Shown here: piece after piece, positions 1-10,784 of the stretch
How positions within the stretch are numbered: position 1 is the stretch's first letter
Layout: every line of letters starts with the position of its first letter
NCBI RefSeq assembly: GCF_024166365.1
Contig: NC_064839.1
Coordinates: 39,196,378 to 39,260,377, forward strand
Length of the DNA stretch: 64,000 nt
Direction of reading: 5' to 3'
Source: Elephas maximus indicus
Taxonomy: Eukaryota > Chordata > Mammalia > Proboscidea > Elephantidae
The notes under the pieces: generated by a model
What the model was told of the DNA's origin: nothing
What the model saw: only the letters and a program-made list of their open reading frames with translations
The model's database searches: none
Made by a program: the position numbers and the translations under genes

Positions 1-311
1 TGCGATAGTTTTCACCAACACCTGTGTCCTGGCAGCAAAGCCGTTGCAAAGAAGCAGTTTTTTTATTATTCCATTTTTAATCTTTTATTTTGTCTTTTTA
101 AGCTGCTGGCCACAACCCCCTAGAATTGATTTTGCAAAGACTCATAGTTTAAAAAATACTGATATAGATGGTCCAAGTTCAACGCCAGCACCTTTAGACA
201 GGTTGCTGTCTATGGAGCTGTCCACAGTGCTGATTTCTGTTCTCTAAATCGACGTGGTCTGTAAGAAAAAGGATCCCTAAGACCTCTTGAATTAGCCACC
301 AGAGGATATGT
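1..311. other. Unclassified left edge
   Basis: No gene or recognisable repeat is seen here. The short open frames lack homology that I recognise. The right end abuts the A-tail of the RPL23A pseudogene. Confidence 0.5.
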
Positions 312-850
312 TTTTTCTTTCTTTCTTTCTTTTTTTTGGTGAAAAAATTTATATTTAGAATTAGCCAGCTGGACTCAGTTTAGATGATCCAAATTTTGTT
401 GGCAATATTCAAAGCATCACCACCAGGAGCCAGTCAAACCTATACCTTCTCTCCATCAGGCCTGATTAGGGTGTTGACCTTGGCCACATCCATGCCATAG
501 AGCTTCTTCACAGCCTGTTCCATCTGGTGTTTGTTGGCGTTGACATCCACAACAAACACAAGTGTGTTGTTATCTTCGATCTTCTTCACGGCCGAGTCAA
601 CAGTCGGAGAAACTTGATGATGGCATAGTGGTCAAGCTTATTTCTCCTGGGGGCTCTCTTCGAGAATATTTGGGCTGCCTTCAGAGCTGCGGTGTCTTGG
701 GCCACTGGAAGACAGGTGACATGCGGATATTTTTGTGTGTGTGGCTGTGAATGCCATTCAGCACTGCCCTCTTGGCCTTCAAAGCCTTTGCTTTGGTTCA
801 GTTCTGGGAGGAGCAGAGGCTTCCTTCTTCACTTTTGGTGCCATCTTCAT
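312..850 (-). pseudogene. RPL23A: RPL23A processed pseudogene
   Basis: This is a reverse-transcribed copy of the mRNA for large-subunit ribosomal protein uL23 (RPL23A). Read on the minus strand it starts at an ATG near 850-842, followed by Ala-Pro-Lys-Val-Lys-Lys-Glu. The conserved body follows, including [38 protein letters not shown] and finally ANKIWII with its stop at 382-380. A stretch of the parental 3' UTR and an A-rich tail (about 312-345, seen as T and CTTT on the + strand) follow without introns, the hallmark of L1-mediated retrocopying. It is dead: in-frame stops lie at 442-440 and 436-434 just after the RPDGEK motif, and small indels shift frame in the N-terminal half. No promoter is evident. 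The identity is secure from several exact peptide blocks. Confidence 0.93.
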
Positions 851-954
851 GAAAAGAGGAGATACACTTTTACGCTCAGTTTCTCCTCTTTACCACCCTG
901 CAAAATATTCTCCAGCTGTAGGGCTGGATGCATCAATGTGGAATTATGTGCAAC

Positions 955-1180
955 AGCACTTGTTCATGGCCAGCCACTGTCCTGAGCACTTTGTGTATAT
1001 TATCTCTTCCAATCTTTGTAATAACTCATGATGTTAGGCATCATTCTTATCCTCATTTTTCAGATAAACTGATGCTTAAAGAAATTTTATAACATGCTCA
1101 AAGAAATTTTAAAACAAAATAACATAGTAGCAGTTGAGTTGAGATTTAAATCCAGATCTCTCTAACTTTGAAATTTCTTA
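955..1180 (-). repeat. MIR SINE, minus
   Basis: Diverged mammalian-wide interspersed repeat read backwards: a 'cactgtcctgagcactttg' block, 'taataactcatgatgttagg', 'cctcatttttcagataaact', and the remnant of the tRNA-like part near 1150. It is old and highly mutated. Confidence 0.65.
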
Positions 1181-1189
1181 ATAAAATGT

Positions 1190-2399
1190 TATTCTTAAGA
1201 TGTGCATGTAGGGGGGCTGGATAATTTCTGATTAACTCCAGAGCATTATATTTACTTGTGCAGGAAAGTTCTTAGTTTCCTGCCCAAATAACAGTGCCCA
1301 CTCCCAGGGCCCAAAGCTGCTGGCAGATTGTCACAGTGCACAACTGCACGTGATGCTCAGTGTGGGTGACTGGCCAGCACTGACAACTAAGTCTTGCTGA
1401 CGCCAAAAGTACATTCCCCTGGACTCCAAGCACCCCACCATCTGGAGAAATGCTTTTCGTATGTTATGAGGGATTGCTAAGCACAGCAGGCCCTGCATAG
1501 CAACAAGATATACTTTCCACATGCCTGTATGCTGGCTTACAGAAAATCCAGTCAAAGAGAAAATGCAGCCAACTCAAGAGAGTAGGAAGAGAGCATTCAT
1601 GTTCAAAAAGCATCTATATTTGCAGTCCACATAAATACGCTCTCTAGGTCAAAACAGAGAGTTTAGCATATCTGTGTAAATGGCCAATAATATACCAGTG
1701 CAACATTTTCCAAGGTCACCTAGGCATTGCAATAGTTTACAGTCCAGACAACGGACATGAACCAGATGACCCTCTGCTTTTTTCATAATAATGTGTTTGC
1801 TTCTTCTCATTCTTTATCTGACATTTATGGAGTACCTGGTCAGATGAACAAAGAAAAATAAAAGAAGGCTCATCTGCTGTTGATGCTGATGCAATCTCCT
1901 ACCTTCCGGAACTACCTATCATGGGGATTTGTGCATTGCCCGAGGCAGCACCTATCTATTTCTGTTTCTCTCTTCTCCTGCAAACTCCTCCCTACTCACC
2001 CTAGGGACAAATATGAATTAATGTATGCATTGGAGACCAGCACATGGTGACATCAGGACTTTAAGGAAGCCAGTTTTCCCTGTGTAGAAACAATAGGCTC
2101 AGCTCCTCATAGTTCCTTGACTTCTAATCAAACGTACTACTTAGAGCCCCCTAAACAAGCATAGATTCAGAAGAGGGTGCTTCAAACAGGATTAAGGTGG
2201 GAAGCTATTCTGAACTCCACTTAAGTTGATTAATATTTCTTACCCTTTGTTATTCATCAATAAGTATTTTCTGCCCTCTCAGCCTGAATTCTCTTACTTA
2301 CTATGCAGCATAATAATCTATACTCCTTTTGTTTTTTAAAATATTTTTGCCATCATCTTTATCATAGCTAATAAATAGTATTCACGTATTTTTGGTGTT
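1190..2399. other. Unclassified intergenic DNA
   Basis: No coding exon, RNA gene or repeat family that I can name. Open frames are short and show no known protein motif. Confidence 0.5.
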
Positions 2400-2492
2400 T
2401 GATTGGTTGATACTCCATAAGATCAGGTATTGATATCTCCTTTGACTGTACCTAATAGGTGCTCAATACATGTCTGTTGAATCAATTAATTA
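2400..2492 (+). repeat. L2 LINE 3' end, plus
   Basis: The phrase 'ctaataggtgctcaataca' followed by 'tgtctgttgaatcaatta' is the typical L2 3' terminus. Only the last ~90 bases are recognisable. Confidence 0.55.
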
Positions 2493-2989
2493 AAAAATGA
2501 TGTGGGAAAGTACACAAGTACTTGGTGCCAAGATGTTGAATAAAGCCCAGATCCATCTAGGAATCTTTCATTCTTTCTGCTTGGGATGGAAAGTTCTTGA
2601 GAGAAAATACTTACAACATGAAAATTTGACAGTAAACAAACATTAGCCAGTGGGCTGCTGCTGTCTTTTCTGATAATGCCCCTGCTGCTTGCCATGGAAT
2701 GTGGAGTACTATGACGGTATAAGAGAGGTGAGAGAGCTGAACCCAAGAGAGGGTTGCTAAATATTATAGTGAGAGAAGTTTTTTGGGCCATTTGGAGAAA
2801 ATGTATGTTTTTGTTTGGAAGATGACTATAGCCTTTTCCCCATTATCTGGCAAACATTGGTTATCAATAACATCTCCTAGAATTCCACAATTTAGACCTC
2901 TTTTCTCTACATTGTCTCAGGACCCCAAGGTGCCCCCAAGGTGATTAGAATTTTAGAGCTGGAAAGGACTTTTAATATCACCGAATCCA
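2493..2989. other. Unclassified intergenic DNA
   Basis: No gene recognised. A 'gagctggaaaggacttttaa' phrase near 2960 resembles a diffuse ancient mammalian repeat, but the family is not assigned. Confidence 0.4.
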
Positions 2990-3790
2990 AATACTTTGTT
3001 TTATAATGAATCTTGGGCTAACTGAATTCACTCATTTATTCACTAATTCAGTATCTATGTATCAGAGATTTACTAGAAGCCGGGCACTAAGATCATGGTG
3101 TACTACAAGGCTACAGTGGTTAAAAAAAAAAAAAAAAGTTCTCCTACCTACACTCTTTAATCTTATATAGTTTACATTCTGGTGGAATGACACAAGTAAA
3201 CCAGTCAATGAATAAATGAGCAAGATAATTTCGGATGATGGTAAATACTGTGACGAAGATAAAGTAAGGTGATGTGGCAGTGCCTGGGAGAAGGGATGAG
3301 CATGCTAATAAGTGAACATTACCTCCCCAAGGAATGATATTTGTGTTGGGATCTAAATGACAAGAAAGAACCAGCCTTGCAAAGTTCAGGGTGAAGAAAT
3401 TTCTGGCTGTTTCTCTGGCAAATGCCACAGGTGGAAACGAGTTGTTATATTCAAGAACAGAAAGAAGGCCAGTGTAACTGGATCCCAGTGAAGGAGGATG
3501 AAGGTAGAGTGGATGTAAGGTGGGAGAGATGGGCAGGCGTCATATCATGTAGGGCTTTGCAGGTCATGGAAAGTGTTTTGGATTTCATTCACTGGGCAAT
3601 GAGAAACCACTGGAAATCTCTAAGCAGGGGAGTAAAGTGATTCTATATTTATTTTTAAAGGACTACTCTAGCTGTCTATGGAAAATAGCCTATCTGGAGT
3701 AGTAAGGGAGAAGCAGTAAGTACAGGTTAGAAGCTGCTGCTATGATCCAAATGAGAGATAACGCCTCTACCATATAGTGAGTTAAGGGCA
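2990..3790 (-). repeat. L2 LINE, minus
   Basis: Diverged L2 with its 3' end at left ('cattcactcatttattcact') and the coding part at right, e.g. 'atcatgtagggctttgcagg' and 'aaccactggaaatctctaag'. A poly-A interruption lies at 3122-3137. The reading frame is destroyed. Confidence 0.75.
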
Positions 3791-3867
3791 GAGCTAAGGG
3801 GGAAAAATTAGGTTTCTTCCAACAGAAATGGAATCAATACAGCCAGAAAATGTTAAAAGAGTAAAAA

Positions 3868-4118
3868 AAAAGAGTAGATATCATTTATTAAGTGCTTACA
3901 GTGTGCCAGGCCCTGTGCTAAGTACTTCATCTGCATAATATTTTTGTCTTTGTCCTAATTATCTGAAATAGGTTCTTCTATATTACAGAGGAGGAAACGG
4001 AAGCTTCAAGAATTTAAGTGTATTGTCCACAGATCACACAGATAACAAATGACAAAGTGGCAGAGTGGAGGTTAAAATCCAAACTAGTGTACTCCCAGAG
4101 CCCATAAGTCACAAAGAT
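3868..4118 (-). repeat. MIR SINE, minus
   Basis: 'ttattaagtgcttacagtgt', 'gccaggccctgtgctaagta', 'cagaggaggaaacggaagct' and 'agatcacacagataacaaat' follow the MIR consensus in reverse. It is paired with a plus-strand MIR 30 bases to the right. Confidence 0.85.
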
Positions 4119-4147
4119 CAGTCTCATTACTTACAGTTAGGGACATT

Positions 4148-4392
4148 ATAGCATAATGGTTTTGCAGGTGGGTGTTGGAGCCAGAAAGCCTGCATTCAAT
4201 CCCAGCTCTCTTGCTTACTAACTCTGCGACATTGAGCATGTTGCTTCATTAATTTCCCAATGCCTCTGTTTCTTCCTATATAAACTCAGGATAATAATAA
4301 TAGATTCTACTTCATAAGGATATTGAGTTAACAGAGGTAAAGTGCTTAGAACAGTGCTTGGTTCTATGCGCATAGTAAGTATTCAGCACATC
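4148..4392 (+). repeat. MIR SINE, plus
   Basis: Near full-length MIR: the tRNA-like head 'tatagcataatggtt', 'ggagccagaaagcctgcatt', the core with 'ataataataatagattctac', and the 3' part 'aaagtgcttagaacagtgct' then 'catagtaagtattcagca'. Confidence 0.87.
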
Positions 4393-4756
4393 TTAATTTT
4401 TATTTAGTCACACCACACGTGTGTGAGTCTCATTGTAGATTATAACCCAAGGAGGGCAGGGTCCTCTTCTTTGTAACCGAAATGTTTAGTGCAATGCAGA
4501 GGTTCAAGGGAGGTTTGTTGGAAGTTATAGACAAATATCTCACCCATTCTGACTCCAAAGGAGCCGGGAGAGGGTACCCCAAGTGATCCCTCCTTCTTGG
4601 CCAGAGTTTCCAAAGAATGGGCGTGTCCCTCCTAAGAGATCTACTCTAGCTAGGCAACAACTGAGGGTCAGCCATAGTCGCATTGTCAGAGCACGTGCTG
4701 GGTAAAGGAGCCATTTGAGAAAGGCAGCCCTGCTGAAATGTACTAAAAGTCAGACT
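4393..4756. other. Unclassified; possible L2 scrap
   Basis: Around 4430-4520 the 'aaggagggcagggtcctctt' phrase resembles the L2 3' end. Nothing else is recognised. Confidence 0.35.
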
Positions 4757-4870
4757 TGAAAAAAAAAAAAAAAAAAAAAAACAGCAGTTGCTATTGAGCC
4801 GACCCTGACTCGTGGCAACTCCATGCATTTCAGAGTACAGCTGTGCTCCAGACTGTGTCCCATGTTTACG
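4757..4870 (-). repeat. AfroSINE, minus, diverged
   Basis: An A-rich run (4760-4783) leads into 'gttgctattgagccgaccct', then 'gactcgtggcaactccatgc', the reverse of the AfroSINE 3' region. Its tRNA-like head is not recognisable, so it is truncated or decayed. Confidence 0.65.
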
Positions 4871-5987
4871 CCACAGTTTATAGAGTGATGGGTGCCAGTG
4901 CTGAGGTGCTGATTCTTCGGATCCGCAAGAAGGAAGGAAAAGTGGGAGGAGGGTTGCTGAACTAGGCCTAAGAAATGGTCTTGGACTAGGAAGGTAGAAG
5001 GTCCTCAGAGGTTCCTTTTTTTTTTAAGAGACAAAAGGCCGGCCAGCCTTCCCATTCCCTTGCCGCCTCTGGAGAGCTCTGAAACACAAGTTCGTTCTTT
5101 TTACGGGCTGTTCAGCGTCTGTGCTGTTACACGTCATGCTCAGCAGGGGGCAGTGTAGACAACACAACGTATTACCTACGAGTGAGGGGCTCTCTGCTTT
5201 TCACCCAAGGGTCTGGGGAAGAGTTTATTAATCTAAAACTGCACCTTTCCGAGCTGGTTCTGAATAGAATGCTCCACCTATTCACTTTTCTCCAGGATCC
5301 TATTCTTCCCTCTTTCCTCATCATCCTTGTTCTATTCTGCTCCCTTGTACCTGCTTCTCCATTCAATATCCCCATGCCTCAAATTTTATCTTTGTAAAGC
5401 ATGCTCACACCTATTGCCTCCTTGAGTCCTTCCAAATATTCTGTGAGAGAGAATTGGATTAAATTACTGCCATTTGCAGATGAAAAAACAGAGACCTAGA
5501 GAAGTGGAAGATACAACCAGGTGCCTAGTCCCAAGCTCTCATGCTTTCTTCCAGTTTCCTAAAAGCATGTACTCAGCACACTTTCAGGATGTGAAAGCTG
5601 ACAGCTGAGGCTCATATTGTTTATCACTGTAGGGAAGGCTATTATATCATCAGGCACCACACACACTTTGGAAAGGAATTAGAACAAAAGCTGCCAAAGC
5701 AATAAACGGAGAAAGGGTCTGTGCAGAGGCACAGGCTCTGGGGCGCTATTGCATCCATGAGGTACTCCATGGAAAGGGTGAAAAGTCAGAGGGCTAAGCC
5801 CTTTGGATACACACTTGAGACCAGGTGAGAATAGATCTTTCTTTGTGCTGTTTATGAAAAGAAGCCACCAGAATTCCTGGATCAAGACCTAGTTGTCTGG
5901 GCCGAGCAAGCCCAAGCTAACTAAGACTAGCTCCTTTGTGAGAAATAGGACAGTCGTGGGAGCAACCTGGTGTTGGTGGGTTTATTC
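4871..5987. other. Unclassified; MIR scrap inside
   Basis: Mostly unassigned intergenic DNA. Around 5440-5560 'tttgcagatgaaaaaacaga' and the following bases look like a minus-strand MIR fragment. No gene is seen. Confidence 0.4.
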
Positions 5988-6185
5988 CCTTTGCCACAAC
6001 ACAGAACTGGATTTAAATCCTGGCTGTGCCACTCATGGCTGTGGGACCATGAGCACACTGCTTCAACTCTTTAAGCCTCGGTGTCCTGTCCTATAACGGA
6101 GACTATAATAGTGTCTATCTCATTGTGCAGTTGTGACAAAGTCCAGCACATACTCTGCACTCAAACAGTATAGCTATTGCTATCA
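5988..6185 (+). repeat. MIR SINE, plus
   Basis: 'ctggatttaaatcctggctg', 'tgccactcatggctgtggga' and 'cataatagtgtctatctcat'-like wording match the MIR core. The head is weak. Confidence 0.72.
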
Positions 6186-6227
6186 AACTAGGAGATTTGC
6201 AGTTTCCACAGCTGCTCGTTGTGGAGG

Positions 6228-6440
6228 GAGTCCCTGGGTGGTACCATGACTAATGTGCTTGGCTGCTAACCAAAAGGCTGGAAGTCCAAGCCCACCGAGA
6301 GGTGCCTCCAAAGAAAGGCCTGGCAATCTACGTTCAGAAAATCAGCCACTGAAAATCTTATGGAGCACAGTTCTACTTGGAGACACATGGGGTTACCATG
6401 ACTCAGAATTGAATTGACAGCGACTGGTTTTTTTTCCCCC
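6228..6440 (+). repeat. AfroSINE, plus
   Basis: A 'gggagtccctgggtggtacc' head, 'ggctgctaaccaaaaggctg', the long-variant middle 'ctggcaatctacgttcagaa', and the tail 'tgaattgacagcgactggtt' followed by T-rich sequence. This is the longer AfroSINE subtype. Confidence 0.85.
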
Positions 6441-6442
6441 AT

Positions 6443-6931
6443 TGTGGAAGACAGATAACACACCCTTTGCCGTGAGAATTTCTAATCCCTGCCCACTCTT
6501 AACTCTGGGCTGGTTGCTCTGGCCTATACAATGTGGCTGAAGTGATGGTGTGTTCATTTCAAGCCTTGGCATCAAAGGGCCTTGCTCTCTTCTGCTTGCT
6601 CTTGCTTACTCTTGCAACACCACAACTGTGTGAAAAAACTTCCAACACCACGTGAAAAAGCTCAGAGAGGCCTGCTGGAAGATGATAACCACGTGGAGCA
6701 GAGCCCAGTTGTCCTAGCGGACATTGTCCAAACCAGGCTACAGCCAATGGACCCCAAACATGTGAGAGAGCCCAGCTAAGAACAGAGAACAGCTCCATAG
6801 TTGACTTCAGGTACGTGAGTAACCCCAGCTGAGACAAGAACTGTTCAGCTGATGCCATGGGGAATAATTCTTATTGTTTAAGGCCACTTAGTTTTGGGGG
6901 AGTTTATTATGCAGCAATTGCTAACTGATAT
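6443..6931 (+). repeat. MaLR-type LTR, plus
   Basis: The 3' half, 'attgtttaaggccacttagt', then 'ttattatgcagcaattgcta' and 'actgatata', matches the terminus of ancient ERVL-MaLR (MLT1-class) LTRs. The left boundary is set by the preceding SINE. The exact subfamily is unassigned. Confidence 0.55.
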
Positions 6932-7044
6932 ACTGCTTAAAGTTTTATATTAAGGCTAATTAAAGGAAGAGGGTGAGACTATTTGAGGGTTACTGACTAT
7001 ACAGCTGAATATTTAAGCCAGTGTGAAATTTTTGGAGTCTCATA

Positions 7045-7297
7045 TTTAGTGATAGTACATGGTGGTTAAGGGTAAACACCAGAATAAAACAGACCTGGCT
7101 CCAAATCCCTGCTCCACCCTTACTAAATGTGTTCGTTTGGGTGGATTACTGAACCTCTCTATGCCTCAATTTCCTCTTCTGTAAAACGGAGAAAATAATA
7201 GCTGTTGGAGGGTTGTTGTGAGGATAAAATTAGATAATGTATGTAGAGTGTTTAGTACGGTGCCTGGCATATAGTGAGCTCTCAATTAAGCATTCTT
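7045..7297 (+). repeat. MIR SINE, plus, split by L1
   Basis: Nearly complete MIR: 'gtacatggtggttaagggta', 'ctatgcctcaatttcctctt', 'gttgttgtgaggataaaatt', 'ggtgcctggcatatagtgag'. Its last bases are duplicated at 8173-8190 across the inserted L1. Confidence 0.88.
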
Positions 7298-8172
7298 TTT
7301 TTTTTCAATTGTGCTTTAGGTGAAAGTTCACAGCTCAAGTTAATGTCTCATACAAATATTTATACACATGTTGTTATGTGACCTGGTTGTAGTCCCTATA
7401 ATGTGACAGAACATTCTGCCTTTCCTCCCCGTGTTTCCTGCATCCATTCAACCAGCTCCTATCCCTTTCTGCCTTCTCGTTCTGCCTCCAGACAGGAGCT
7501 GCCCATTTAGTTTTTTGTATCAACTTAAACTAAGAAGCACACTCTTCACAAGTATTATTTTATGTTTTATAGTCCAGTCTAACCTTTGTCTGAAGAGCTG
7601 GCTTCGGGAATGGTTTTAATTCTGGCTTAACAGAGGGTCTGGGAACCATGTCTTCTGGGGTTCTTCTAGTCTCAGTCAGACCATTAAGTCTGCTCTTTCT
7701 ACCTGAATTTTAGCGCTGCACCCACTTTTCTCCTGCTCTGTCAGGGACTCTCTGTTGTGTTCCCTGTCAGGGCAGTGATTGGTTGTAGCCAGGCACCATC
7801 CAGTTCTTCTGGTCTCAGGCTGATGGAGTCTCTGATTTATGTAGCCCCTTTGTCTTCTGGGCTACTATTTTTCTTGTGTCTTTGGTATTCTTCATTCTCC
7901 TTCACTCCAGGTGGGTTGGGACAAATTGATGCATCTTAGATGGTCGCTTGCAGGCTTTTAAGACCCCAGATGCCACTCACCAAAGTAGGATGGAGAACAT
8001 TTTCTTAATAAACTTTGATATGCCATTTGACCCAGATGTCCCCCAAAACCATGGTCCTCAGAGTCCAGCCCCTGCTACTATGTCCCTCGAAGTGTTTGGT
8101 TGTGTTCAGGAAACTTCTTAGCTTTTGGTTTAGTCCAGTTGTGCTGACTTCCCCTGTATTGTGTGTTGTCCT
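7298..8172 (-). mobile_element. 5'-truncated L1 3' end, minus
   Basis: This starts with a T-run (the A-tail on the minus strand) and 'caattgtgctttaggtgaaa', and includes 'cttgcaggcttttaagaccc'. It ends at 'cccctgtattgtgtgttgtc'. It is flanked by an 18-base duplication, TCTCAATTAAGCATTCTT at 7280-7297 and the same with one mismatch at 8173-8190, as expected for target-primed L1 insertion. The body corresponds to a non-coding 3' region shared with the copies at 15330, 37741, 42182 and others. Assignment to L1 rather than another poly-A LINE is from the tail, the duplication length and familiarity with the sequence. Confidence 0.75.
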
Positions 8173-8240
8173 TCTCAATTAAGCGTTCTTGTTAATAATG
8201 ATAAGTAAATCTCAAAAGGTCATCTCTACATACAACTGTG

Positions 8241-9076
8241 TTGTTGCTGCAGGTGCAATCGGTAATCCAGGACAGAATTTTGCAATTAATTCATCTAAAG
8301 CTTTGAAAACAGAAGAAATGCACGTATATTTTTTCCTTTTTTCTTCGATTAGAAAAGTAACACATACAGTACACCTTAACCCAAAATCTGTTCTAGGGCA
8401 GAAGTCCTGATTCAAAGAAAATTTGGATTGTGAGTTATGGCTTATAATTATGAATATTGAACTCTACTTCAGTGCATGGAGATAGACATTATTTTCTTAG
8501 GAAGGAAATGTGCACACTACGCTCAATTGTGAGGCAAGGGCATAGATCTCTCTCTGTTGCAAGTTGTAACAACTTACCTCATATTTTGTTGAACAAGGAA
8601 GGCAAGCAATTATCCACAATATCTAAGGTGGAAAAAAAATCATCTGACTATATAGCTCTGATGAAAAGGTTTAATTCAACAGGCAATCTCAAAAGGAAAC
8701 CAGATTTAGATTCCATGTTCAGGTTGAAACTTCAATGATCAATTTCTTACCGGCTTTCAGATTGTATTCGTTAATGTTTATTCCTAATGGAGAAAGAAAC
8801 TTGTCAGGAGGTGGGGGGAGTCAGGTTGGGAAATTCTTCCCAGTCTAGAGAACAATGCTATGTCAACTCCTTGTCCCTGAGCAGCGTTAGGATACATGAG
8901 CAGTCCTTGAATTTACTGACTCTCAGTTGATTTAATAATATATTTTTTAAAAACCTAAAAATAAACTTGACCTTTTTCGCCAAACACTGGTTCTTAGCTG
9001 GCTATCTATTTATTTATCTCTGTATCCATCCATCCTTCTTCGCCTTCTTCATCATCATCATCAATATCTATCAGAA
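8241..9076. other. Unclassified; simple repeats at right
   Basis: No gene seen. 8999-9062 holds tetranucleotide (ATTT/ATCC-type) and CATCAT simple repeats. Confidence 0.45.
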
Positions 9077-9077
9077 C

Positions 9078-9278
9078 TACCCCTGGTGGCGCAGTGGTTA
9101 AAGCACTCAGCTGCTAACTGAAAGGTCGGCAGTTCGAACCCTGTAGTGGCTCTGCAAGAGAAAGATGTAGCAGTCTGCTTCCGTAAAGATTACAGTCTTG
9201 GAAACCCTATGGGGCAGTTCTACTCTGTCCTGTAGGGTTGTTATTAGTCAGAATCAACTCTAAGGCAATGGGTTTGGT
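9078..9278 (+). repeat. AfroSINE, plus, well preserved
   Basis: 'cccctggtggcgcagtggtt' (A-box part), 'ggtcggcagttcgaaccc' (B-box part), 'aaaccctatggggcagttct', 'agtcagaatcaactctaagg' and the tail 'caatgggtttggttt'. It is one arm of an inverted pair with the copy at 9350. Confidence 0.95.
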
Positions 9279-9349
9279 TTATGCATATCTATTTATCTAC
9301 CAACCTACCTACCTATTCTGGTTATGCCATTGGAGTATGTGATATGAGC

Positions 9350-9562
9350 TACCAAACCAAATCAGTTTCCGTTGAGTCTATTCCAACTTATGGCAACCCC
9401 ATGTGTGACAAGGCAGAACTGTGTTCCATAGGGTTTTCAACGGCTGTGATCTTTTGGAAGTAGATCACCAGGCCTTTCTCCCAATGCACCTCTGGGTGGA
9501 TTTGAACTACCCGCCTTTCAGTTAGTAGCTGAGCACTTGACTGTTTGTGCCACCCAGTGACT
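9350..9562 (-). repeat. AfroSINE, minus
   Basis: Begins 'accaaaccaaatcagtttcc' (reverse tail) and continues with 'cttatggcaaccccatgtgt', 'gatcaccaggcctttctccc' and 'cctttcagttagtagctgag', ending 'gtgccacccagtgactct'. Longer subtype. Confidence 0.93.
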
Positions 9563-10163
9563 CTAAGCTCAGCTACATAGCCCCAGAAAAATACACAGAT
9601 GTGAATAACCACAAAATTTTACATATAATGTCAAGGGGTTCACAGTCCCTTGAGCTCATCAAGGAGTTCCATGGACCCAGATTACAAATCCTGTTTTAGA
9701 CGAAGCGGCAAGTTTCCCAAATCCCATGGCTCAATGGTGGATCTTTAGAGCACTTTCTCACACAGATCAGATGTGGGCTTTTTATCCCTGCATAGGTCAC
9801 TTGTGTGCATTCTTCTAGGGATCACAGTGAGTGAGCCAGAAAAACACTTGACCTTATCACAAAAACCTCATCTGTGAATTAACTGGCAGAGCCCACTGGA
9901 CGGCCTAGTGGGCTTCTGAGGAAATCTGCAATCACACCACAGTTTCTGTGTCAGGCTGCCGCCATGACTCCACTCCTGGTAAGCCTGAGGTTCTTGGGTC
10001 CAACTTTCCTCCGGCCTCACTCCCTAACCACTGAGGGCAGTGGTGTGTCAAGGCCAGATTGGTGCAACTTGGAGTGGCAGACAGAGCTGGAGGGTACCCA
10101 GCATCCAGCACAAACCAGTTGCTTGTAATAAGTGACCTTCTAGAATGGTTGCTGTTTGGAACT
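9563..10163. other. Unclassified intergenic DNA
   Basis: No exon, RNA gene or nameable repeat found. Confidence 0.45.
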
Positions 10164-10262
10164 TGTTAGGTACTGTCAAGTCACCACAGACTCATGGCAA
10201 CCAAAATGTTGCCCGGTCCTGCACCATCTTCATGATCATTGATATGCTTGGAACCTACTGGT
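10164..10262 (-). repeat. RTE LINE 3' end fragment, minus
   Basis: 'gttaggtactgtcaagtcac' then 'cggtcctgcaccatcttcat' is the reverse of the RTE 3' end seen complete at 40373 onward. Only about 100 bases remain. Confidence 0.75.
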
Positions 10263-10264
10263 TG

Positions 10265-10780
10265 TTAAATAATATGAATATCACCCCTGGTTACAAGTGA
10301 CAGAAACCTTCTAGAGCTAGAATAAATCTTTATTATAAGGCTACATGGTACCTCGCCAAACTCAGGGGAGGCTCTATAGCCAATGTCTCTTTCTCTCTCA
10401 TTCTCCCCTCTTCCTTCCATGTCCACTACCTCTGAGTCTGCTTTATTCCTCTGTGTCTTGCTCACATCTTGTTCTCGCTACTCATCATTGAGCACAACAG
10501 AAGGTGGCTGCTCCATAGCTCCTTATTGCAAGTTTCTAGGAGAAGCCAACCAGGGTCTCTGGATTGCAATTCAGAATTCCTGGAGGAGAGACTCTAATTG
10601 GTCCAGTTTGGGGCAGGTGCCCATCACTGGTCCAGTCAGCTATGGCTTGGGGGTCACAGTCATGTGGTACAAGCATACTATTTACCCTGCACCTGTGAGT
10701 GATGGGGAGCGGGGAGAAGTTATCTGAGAAGGAAGGCTTCTGAAATTTTCCCCACCTCCTGTATTATCTTCTTCCCTTAA
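10265..10780. repeat. Ancient interspersed repeat, family unassigned
   Basis: Wording such as 'gactctaattggtccagttt' and 'gggtcacagtcatgtggtac' is familiar from an old mammalian repeat, but I cannot name the family. The open frame at 10383-10727 shows no known domain. Confidence 0.4.
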
Positions 10781-10784
10781 GTAA

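Noticed and set aside
9100-9140. tRNA gene suggested by the B-box-like GGTTCGAACC phrase
   Set aside because: All such sites lie in AfroSINE heads; no cloverleaf with paired acceptor stem can be drawn.
10383-10727. Possible small protein gene (114 codons)
   Set aside because: Low-complexity start, no domain, and the DNA looks like an ancient interspersed repeat.
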